The notes under the pieces: model-generated | Database searches by the model: none | The model's input: only the letters and a program-made list of their open reading frames with translations | Told to the model about the DNA's origin: nothing | Source: Acidicapsa acidisoli | Lineage (GTDB): Bacteria; Acidobacteriota; Terriglobia; Terriglobales; Acidobacteriaceae | Assembly: GCF_025685625.1 (NCBI RefSeq) | Contig: NZ_JAGSYI010000002.1 | Coordinates: 1,674,001 to 1,738,000, forward strand | DNA: 64,000 nt | Direction of reading: 5' to 3' | Program-made: the position numbers and the translations under genes | Shown: positions 58,479-64,000 of the stretch, one piece after another | Numbering within the stretch: position 1 is the stretch's first letter | Layout: the number at the start of each line of letters is the position of its first letter

Positions 58479-59044
58479 GCGGTAATCGTCGTCTCGACGC
58501 GCTCGCCCAGGTAAGCCGGGCCAAAGCAAATCGGCTGATAGTTTTGGTCCACGCCAGAGCCGGTGTAATGCGGAGTCCAACCCGTCGTGTCCTGAAACCA
58601 CCGAATCGCCCGAATGCGCCGGTCCTCGCACAAAGTGAACCAGTGCGTCGTACCCTTCGGCACTCGCAGCAGATCTCCCGGGCCGACCTCCACCGAAACC
58701 ACCTGTTCGTACTGATGCAGAAAGAAAATCCCCCGCCCGGCAAGAATGAACCGCACCTCGTCCTCAGAGTGCGTATGCTCCTTGTCGAAGCGCGCCAGCA
58801 TCGATTCAAGGCCCGGCGTATCGGAATTCACGTCAATCACATCGGCCGTCATATACCCGCCAAGCCGTTTCATCTCGTCGATCTCGGCAGCATAAGCCGC
58901 AAGCACAGCCTCCGCGGAAGCATCGTCGGTGACCCGGGAAAGATCCCAGCGCTCGTAATCCACTCCCAGCGTTGAAAGCTCTGCGCGTATCGATAACTCA
59001 TCATGAAGCGTCTTTTCTTCCGAAAGAACTCGAACCACAGCCAT
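58475..59044 (-). CDS. mtnD: Acireductone dioxygenase
   Basis: A 189-residue cupin that cleaves acireductone to the methionine precursor 4-methylthio-2-oxobutanoate and formate (Fe form). Ligands H90, H92, E96 and H134 match the HxHx3E..H set. The ATG at 59044 is preceded by GGGAGA. Between mtnB (47 bases upstream) and mtnC (overlapping). Confidence 0.94.
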   Translation of the reverse strand: MAVVRVLSEEKTLHDELSIRAELSTLGVDYERWDLSRVTDDASAEAVLAAYAAEIDEMKRLGGYMTADVIDVNSDTPGLESMLARFDKEHTHSEDEVRFILAGRGIFFLHQYEQVVSVEVGPGDLLRVPKGTTHWFTLCEDRRIRAIRWFQDTTGWTPHYTGSGVDQNYQPICFGPAYLGERVETTITA

Positions 59045-59091
59045 AGACGTATCTCCCGGAGTTCGGCGAGAACGATTACCGCCCTCCAAAA

Positions 59092-59775
59092 TCAAGATTC
59101 GCAGCTCAGCCTGCGCGATTCAACCTCGAAGAGGAATTCCAAAGCCTCCAGGTGCCGCCGCGTTCCCGCAATCGATTCCCCCCAAGTATAGAGGCCATGC
59201 CGCCGCAGCAACACCCCATGCGCAGCCGGATAATCGCGCAGAGCACCAGCCACTTCCAGTGCAAGCCCGGCATATTCCTGCGAATTTTCGAGAATCGGCA
59301 CCAGCTCGCGATGCTCATGCGTGGTCACGTCAGAGAGCGCCTTGAGCAGTTCGTAATTCTCAAGCGGGACCGCACCATCCCGCGCGAACCGGTCGGAAAG
59401 CAGCGTATTCCAGATCGAATGCACATGAAAGATTGCCCCCGTGTCCGGGCGGTTACGATATATGACTCCGTGCAAGCTGGTCTCCGCCGAGGGCTTCCTC
59501 GATCCGGCGACCACATCGCAATTCAAGTCGATTTCCAGCAAGTCATCCGGCGTAACGGAGCCCTTGTCCAAACCGCTCGCGGTGATAAAGATCCGTCCCG
59601 AAGCCCTGTCGCGAAAGCTGAAGTTGCCCGCCGTCGCCGGAACCCACCCTCGCCGCGCACACTCATGAGCCGCTGCACACAGCGACTCCGCCTGCGAGAT
59701 CAGTTCCTGATCCCAGGCAATCGTCTGCGTCGGCTCGTTCATTTCTTCCCACATCGCGTAACTCTCTTGATTCAT
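59092..59775 (-). CDS. mtnB: Methylthioribulose-1-phosphate dehydratase
   Basis: A ~227-residue class II aldolase-fold enzyme with GWVPATAGNFSFRDR, FITASGLDKG and the zinc motif HVHS, as in MtnB. The start may be 59775, or an ATG at 59754 or 59742. It opens the operon. Other salvage genes (mtnA, mtnK or mtnN) are not in the window. Its promoter region lies between it and the divergent metallo-beta-lactamase. Confidence 0.92.
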   Translation of the reverse strand: MNQESYAMWEEMNEPTQTIAWDQELISQAESLCAAAHECARRGWVPATAGNFSFRDRASGRIFITASGLDKGSVTPDDLLEIDLNCDVVAGSRKPSAETSLHGVIYRNRPDTGAIFHVHSIWNTLLSDRFARDGAVPLENYELLKALSDVTTHEHRELVPILENSQEYAGLALEVAGALRDYPAAHGVLLRRHGLYTWGESIAGTRRHLEALEFLFEVESRRLSCES

Positions 59776-59858
59776 TGTCGCAGAGGCAGTGCAAGGACGA
59801 TATAAGGCATGAATTCGCACAGCTTACCGGACCCTATACTCAGCTCTGGAGCACTCTC

Positions 59859-60827
59859 ATGCCGCCTCTAGCTCAATCTCTGGCCCAATTCAACCGCCGA
59901 TCCGCGCTCGGTCTTTTCGGCGCATTTGCGGCCGATGCCGCACTCGCGCCAACGATGCTCCGTGCCGACGTCAACCCCGACTGGACCACCCCGATGCCGC
60001 CCTTCCGCATCGCCGGAAATCTCCACTACATCGGCAGCCGCGATCTGGCCAGCTACCTCATCACCACGCCCAAAGGGCACATCCTGATCAACAGCAATCT
60101 CGTCACCTCACCGGTGCAGATCCGGGCCAGCATCGAGAAGCTTGGCTTCCACCTCCGCGACGTGAAGGTACTGCTCATCAGCCACGCTCACTACGACCAC
60201 TGCGCAGGCAGCGCGGAGATCAAGCGGCTCACCGGCGCAAAATACATGGTCATGGACGCCGACGTTTCTGTCGTCGAGTCAGGAGGGCGAACAGATTTCC
60301 AGTACGGCACCGACCCCACCATGCACTTCCCGGCGACGAAAGTCGACCGCGCCCTGCACGATGGCGAAACGATTCAATTCGGCGGCATCGAGCTGACAGC
60401 ACACAAGACTCCGGGGCATACCAAAGGGTGCACGACGTGGTCCATGGATATCTCCAATGATTTTGAATTCCAAAAAGCGGCGGAATCGAAAGCAGCTGGC
60501 ATGCAAGGTGGCAAAATACAATTTCACGTCGTCATCGTTGGCAGTCCCAACGTGAACCCCGGTTATCGCCTCGTCGACAATAAGAAATACCCTCAGATTG
60601 CCTCAGACTACGAACAGTGCTTCCACATCCTTCGACTCCTCAGAGACTGCGGTATCTTCCTGGGGGCACACGGCGGCTACTTCAACATGCTGGCAAAATA
60701 CGCCCGCCTCAAAGCCGGCGACGCGGCGGCTTTCTTCGATCCCGCCGGATACAAGAGCTACATCGCCGAACGCCAGCAAGCCTTCGAAGCCGAGTTGGCC
60801 CGGCAGAAAAAGCCCCATCCCGGCTAG
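59859..60827 (+). CDS. Subclass B3 metallo-beta-lactamase
   Basis: A 322-residue exported hydrolase with the full set of B3 zinc ligands in order: H109, H111, D113, H114 (HAHYDH), H187 (TPGHTKG) and H271 (GAHGGYF). B3 enzymes hydrolyse most beta-lactams; environmental members are frequent in soil Acidobacteriota. The N-terminus holds FNRRSALGLFGAFAADAALA, a twin-arginine signal, which is unusual among beta-lactamases. The start at 59859 has GGAG nine bases upstream. No AmpR-like regulator is beside it. Activity is inferred, not shown. Confidence 0.88.
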   Translation: MPPLAQSLAQFNRRSALGLFGAFAADAALAPTMLRADVNPDWTTPMPPFRIAGNLHYIGSRDLASYLITTPKGHILINSNLVTSPVQIRASIEKLGFHLRDVKVLLISHAHYDHCAGSAEIKRLTGAKYMVMDADVSVVESGGRTDFQYGTDPTMHFPATKVDRALHDGETIQFGGIELTAHKTPGHTKGCTTWSMDISNDFEFQKAAESKAAGMQGGKIQFHVVIVGSPNVNPGYRLVDNKKYPQIASDYEQCFHILRLLRDCGIFLGAHGGYFNMLAKYARLKAGDAAAFFDPAGYKSYIAERQQAFEAELARQKKPHPG

Positions 60828-60836
60828 AATCAGTGT

Positions 60837-61643
60837 TTGCTTACCCCTGCCCAATGCGAGCGCGTAGACGTAGTGCTAGTCTCTCCGCGCAACCCCCTCA
60901 ACATCGGCGCCGCAGCCCGCGCCATGGCCAACTTCGGCTTCCAGCGCCTCAGCATCGTCGCGCCCTTTGCCGTGAATTGGATGGAGGCCAAATCCGCCGT
61001 CGGAGCACCCGACCTGCTGCGCGACGCTAAAGTCTACGAAACGCTTGCCGAAGCGCTCGCTCATTGCACCCTGGTGCTCGGCACCGGTTCTCTCGATCGC
61101 AGACGTCCGGCGCAGGAAATCCTGAATCTGCCGGATGCAGCCGCACAAGTCCGCAGCGTCCTTGCCTTAAGGAGCGCCCCGAGCAGAGAATCCGGCCAAA
61201 GCCGCGTAGCCCTCGTCTTCGGCTCAGAAAAACACGGCCTCACCAGCGACGATCTCTCCTGGTGCCACGCGCTCATCGTCATCGAAACCTGCGAAGCCCA
61301 GCCCTCCATGAACCTCGGCCAGGCCGTAGCCGTCTGTCTTTACGAGATCTCCCGCAACGCCTCCGCCGAAAGCGCGGCGCGCCTACCCCTACCTCCACAA
61401 CCCGATTCAGGCCAGCCCAACTCAGGACAACCCAACTCCGAACAACTTGATCGCCTCGCCGGACTCATCGAAGAAACCATGGAAGCGGTCAACTACTCGA
61501 CCCGAGGCATGCGCTCGGCCAACGGAGAAGCCCTGCGCGTGCTTCTTCGTCGTCTGATGCCCAACGAAGCCGACCTCCGCCGCATGATGGGTCTTTTCCG
61601 CCGGATTCTCTGGCAGCTTGCAAAACGTAACGGCAAAGTTTAA
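60837..61643 (+). CDS. TrmJ/SpoU-type RNA methyltransferase
   Basis: A 268-residue SPOUT enzyme: VLVSPRNPLNIGAAARAMANFGF at the start, ALVFGSEKHGLTSDDL and PSMNLGQAVAVCLYE for the knot. It most resembles TrmJ (2'-O-methylation of tRNA position 32), but a target cannot be assigned. Start is TTG, nine bases after the lactamase stop; a short Gln/Pro/Ser repeat (GQPNSGQPNS) interrupts the C-terminal half. Confidence 0.85.
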   Translation: MLTPAQCERVDVVLVSPRNPLNIGAAARAMANFGFQRLSIVAPFAVNWMEAKSAVGAPDLLRDAKVYETLAEALAHCTLVLGTGSLDRRRPAQEILNLPDAAAQVRSVLALRSAPSRESGQSRVALVFGSEKHGLTSDDLSWCHALIVIETCEAQPSMNLGQAVAVCLYEISRNASAESAARLPLPPQPDSGQPNSGQPNSEQLDRLAGLIEETMEAVNYSTRGMRSANGEALRVLLRRLMPNEADLRRMMGLFRRILWQLAKRNGKV

Positions 61644-61697
61644 GAAAGATTCTCCGGAAATTCCTCGAATCCTGCTAGAGTTTCGGGCAAGGCCACT

Positions 61698-63200
61698 ATG
61701 AGATTTCTCCCCCATACCCCCATCGTTTTGAGGTCCAAATCCGTCTCCGCTCAAGCACTGCGGCGAGCGTTGCCGTTGAGACACCATCCCGGAGTCGCGT
61801 TGTCCTTGCTCCTGCTCATGGCAGCTTCAGTCCCGTTGCTCAGCCAAAATCCGAGCCAGAATCCAAGTCAGGACGCCCCCGCCCCGTCTCAACCAGCTGT
61901 TCAAGCACCCGCCACCAATCCGCCCGCATCCCCGGCGACACCCGTGGCCGCAACCCCGTTCTCGTCTCCGTCCGAATCCGCCCATCCGGGCGATGTCACC
62001 GAAGACGAATTGAAACAGTTGCTTGTCGGCAAACAGCTCTTTCTGCGCGGCGGCTACCTGGGCGATTCCCTCAGCTTCACCGAGCACGGCTCCCCAACCG
62101 GCCATCCGACCGCAGGCTCGTACACGCTCAGCGGCGTCGAAATCGAAAAAGTACACCTCACCAAACACAAAGTCGAACTTGTCGGCGCGCGTTACGCCCT
62201 GCATTTTCTGGGTGCGCTGCCCTACGAAGATGCCTCCAATGCCGTCGACCGGGTAAAGATCACCCCGAAGAAAAAGGTCCTCCGGATCACCATCGACCGC
62301 GAACAGGTGGTCAAGCCCAAGAAGGCCAAAGAGGCAAAGGAAAACAAAGCGGACCAAGGCAAGAATCCGTCCAAGACCGCACCAACATCAGGCGAAACAC
62401 CAAAAGAGATCGTCGCGTCCTCGGAGACCGACGTCGCTGCGCCAACGCAATCCAGCCCGAGCCAATCCCAATCCAGTCCGGCACCGTCTGAATCCGCCCA
62501 ACCTCAGGCCAAACCCGCGCCTGCAGCGAGCCAGCCCGCGGACCAGACTCCGGAAGAAGCCGCAGACCAAAGAGGAGATCAGGCCGGAGATCAGGCCGCA
62601 GACCAGTCCAGCGTCACCACCACCATCTCACCCGCCCACGCGGCAAAAGTGCTCCGCGACGCCCTCGACCGCATCTTTGCCGAGGGGTTGGACACCAAAG
62701 TCATGGCCCAGATGCCGCAGTTCTGGCAGCTCTACTATCAGGCCCAGGCTGCGGGAGCTGACTATCGACCGAAAGATCCAGCCGTGCTCCGCTCCAGCGC
62801 CGCCGACCAGCAGGCAAAAGTTCTCTCCTCCATCGCTCCGGACTCGAACGAGTTTGCCCAGGCCAACGGAATCGCAGGCCGTGCGCTTTATCGCGCCGTG
62901 ATCGGAACCGATGGCAAGCCGGGCGAGATCGCCGTCGTGCGCCCCATCGGCTTTGGACTGGACGAAAACGCCGTCGCTGCAATTCGCAAAGCCACCTTCC
63001 AGCCTGCGGTGAAAAACGGACAGCCAGTCGCTGAGACCCTCGATCTGGCCGTTCTCTTCCGCATCTACTCCAAGCGCACCTCCGTTGCGGCCTCCGAAGT
63101 CAAGGCAGCCGAGCCGGTCAAGCCCGGCCCCTATACCGTGAAGGCCCAGCAGCAACCGCAACAAAATCAACCGCAACAGGATCAACAGCAGCCACAATGA
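61698..63200 (+). CDS. TonB C-terminal domain protein with disordered linker
   Basis: A 500-residue exported protein: signal peptide (about 35-52), Pro/Gln-rich stretch, a middle beta segment (residues ~95-200), a long Ala/Gln/Pro/Ser linker, and a TonB-type C-terminal domain from about 390 (GRALYRAVIGTDGKPGEIAV and FQPAVKNGQPVAETLDLAV). The Gln-rich tail ends in QQQPQQNQPQQDQQQPQ. Whether it energises a receptor such as that at 38-41 kb is unknown. Its stop overlaps the ankyrin gene. Confidence 0.78.
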   Translation: MRFLPHTPIVLRSKSVSAQALRRALPLRHHPGVALSLLLLMAASVPLLSQNPSQNPSQDAPAPSQPAVQAPATNPPASPATPVAATPFSSPSESAHPGDVTEDELKQLLVGKQLFLRGGYLGDSLSFTEHGSPTGHPTAGSYTLSGVEIEKVHLTKHKVELVGARYALHFLGALPYEDASNAVDRVKITPKKKVLRITIDREQVVKPKKAKEAKENKADQGKNPSKTAPTSGETPKEIVASSETDVAAPTQSSPSQSQSSPAPSESAQPQAKPAPAASQPADQTPEEAADQRGDQAGDQAADQSSVTTTISPAHAAKVLRDALDRIFAEGLDTKVMAQMPQFWQLYYQAQAAGADYRPKDPAVLRSSAADQQAKVLSSIAPDSNEFAQANGIAGRALYRAVIGTDGKPGEIAVVRPIGFGLDENAVAAIRKATFQPAVKNGQPVAETLDLAVLFRIYSKRTSVAASEVKAAEPVKPGPYTVKAQQQPQQNQPQQDQQQPQ

Positions 63201-63880
63201 GCCAGCAACTCCTGAAATTCATCCAACGCGGCGCGACTGCTGAAGTAGCCGACGCCGTCGCCGCCGATCCCGAATTACTAACTTGGCGCGATGCTCAGGG
63301 AGTCTCAGCCCTTCAATGGTCCATCTACAGCGGCCAGGCGCTGGTTCGCGACTTCTTCCGAACCGAAATGGCGCGTACGGGTATCGCCTTGGACATCTTT
63401 GAAGCGGCTTCGGCGGGCGATCTGGCGTCGCTTCGCAGGGCGCTCGACGCGTCCCCCGGCTCCATCAACGCGTTTTCATCGGACGGATGGACACCGCTGC
63501 ATCTCGCCGCCGCTTTCGGAACGCCGGAAGCCGTCCAGCTCCTGCTCGAATCCGGCGCTTCAGTCAGCGCCGTCTCAAAGAACGCGCAAACCAATCAGCC
63601 GCTGCACGCAGCCCTGGCTCTCGGCCGAAACACAGAAACCATCCGGCTGCTCCTCGACGCAGGCGCCGACCCAAACGCCCGCCAGACCGCCGGCTTCACG
63701 GCAATTTTTTCCGCCGCCGCAGCCAATCGCCGCGATCTCTGCGAACTTCTGGTCGGCCACGGGGCCAGCCCCGGAATTCTCAACGATTTCGGCCAATCGG
63801 CAGCCGGATTTGCCCGTGAACGCGGGCACGCAGAACTAGCCGATTGGCTTGAAGCACTCAAGATCAACGGATCAAGCTAA
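63197..63880 (+). CDS. Ankyrin-repeat protein
   Basis: A 227-residue soluble protein with about five ankyrin repeats, such as DGWTPLHLAAAFGTPEAVQLLLESGAS and GFTAIFSAAAANRRDLCELLVGHGAS. It is translationally coupled (ATGA) to the TonB-domain gene. Ankyrins mediate protein contacts; the partner is unknown. Confidence 0.9.
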   Translation: MSQQLLKFIQRGATAEVADAVAADPELLTWRDAQGVSALQWSIYSGQALVRDFFRTEMARTGIALDIFEAASAGDLASLRRALDASPGSINAFSSDGWTPLHLAAAFGTPEAVQLLLESGASVSAVSKNAQTNQPLHAALALGRNTETIRLLLDAGADPNARQTAGFTAIFSAAAANRRDLCELLVGHGASPGILNDFGQSAAGFARERGHAELADWLEALKINGSS

Positions 63881-63922
63881 CCGGCCTACCTGCGAACCCG
63901 CTGACTCACCAGCCTGCCGCAC

Positions 63923-64000
63923 TTACTTGGGTTCCCACAGCTCTACTCGATTCCCTTCAGGGTCCGAGAACCACGCAAACCGCCCGAATGGATAATCTTC
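63923..64000 (-). CDS. VOC-family protein, 3' end only
   Basis: The C-terminal 25 codons of a gene entering from beyond the window: the sequence ends DPEGNRVELWEPK-stop, the closing motif of a VOC/glyoxalase module, with FAWFSDP just before. The rest lies outside. Confidence 0.8.
   Translation of the reverse strand, partial: EDYPFGRFAWFSDPEGNRVELWEPK

Overview
The window looks like a chromosomal segment of a member of the phylum Acidobacteriota (class Terriglobia/Acidobacteriia, formerly subdivision 1). The evidence is the 16S rRNA sequence, three large ADOP-type orphan FtsX/MacB permeases, a winged-helix/TolB-propeller sensor-regulator, a VPS10-like Asp-box propeller next to a carboxypeptidase-regulatory/TonB-dependent receptor, DUF1080 and TIGR03790 proteins, and high GC with many secreted proteins. 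No phage, integrase, transposase, conjugation gene or CRISPR array was seen.

Layout. 1-8.0 kb: glutamate dehydrogenase, a CrtI-like flavoprotein, an exported Nif3-like protein, trpE, a FecR-like secreted protein, trpG on the opposite strand to trpE, and a CBS-pair protein. 8.3-16.3 kb: efp with a strong terminator, a DUF1080 protein, a DNA-binding membrane TolB propeller, a secreted unknown, acylphosphatase, apt, a small unknown, a Spy-like LTxxQ protein and a degenerate metallo-beta-lactamase-fold protein. 16.4-26.7 kb: a PQQ-type propeller, a Tat-exported phospholipase C-like phosphoesterase, a secreted unknown, a YvlD-like membrane protein, a P-loop protein, an ECF sigma factor with a coupled membrane partner, a TPR protein and the first ADOP permease. 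26.9-30.05 kb: a tandem duplication of a gene encoding a secreted HAF-like repeat protein, bounded by three copies of one palindromic element. 30.3-41.6 kb: VOC protein, a flavoprotein coupled to a ClC channel, a LysR regulator, then the Asp-box propeller/TonB-receptor pair with a small unknown. 41.6-47.7 kb: a PadR regulator with an elaborate operator and two tandem ADOP permeases. 47.7-50.1 kb: TIGR03790 protein, queD and queE. 50.1-56.1 kb: one complete rRNA operon on the minus strand (16S, tRNA-Ile, tRNA-Ala, 23S, 5S), with promoter, boxA-like sites, a 23S processing stem and a terminator. 56.2-64 kb: a repeat-containing spacer, MarC, a methionine-salvage operon mtnB-mtnD-mtnC, a subclass B3 metallo-beta-lactamase, a TrmJ-like methyltransferase, a TonB-C-domain protein coupled to an ankyrin protein, and the 3' end of a VOC gene running off the window.

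How genes work together. Clear functional sets are rrn, mtnBDC (methylthioadenosine recycling), queE-queD (7-deazaguanine synthesis), trpE/trpG (anthranilate synthase, split and on opposite strands), the ECF sigma/partner pair, and padR with its two permeases. Less well understood but linked by overlaps are the Asp-box propeller with its TonB-dependent receptor, the flavoprotein with the ClC channel, and the TonB-C/ankyrin pair. The signals that look least routine are the duplicated propeller locus with its palindromes (26.9-30.05 kb), the PadR operator that overlaps its own ribosome binding site, an EF-P whose modification-loop tip is Asn, an exported Nif3-like protein, and covarying hairpin repeats upstream of the rRNA operon.
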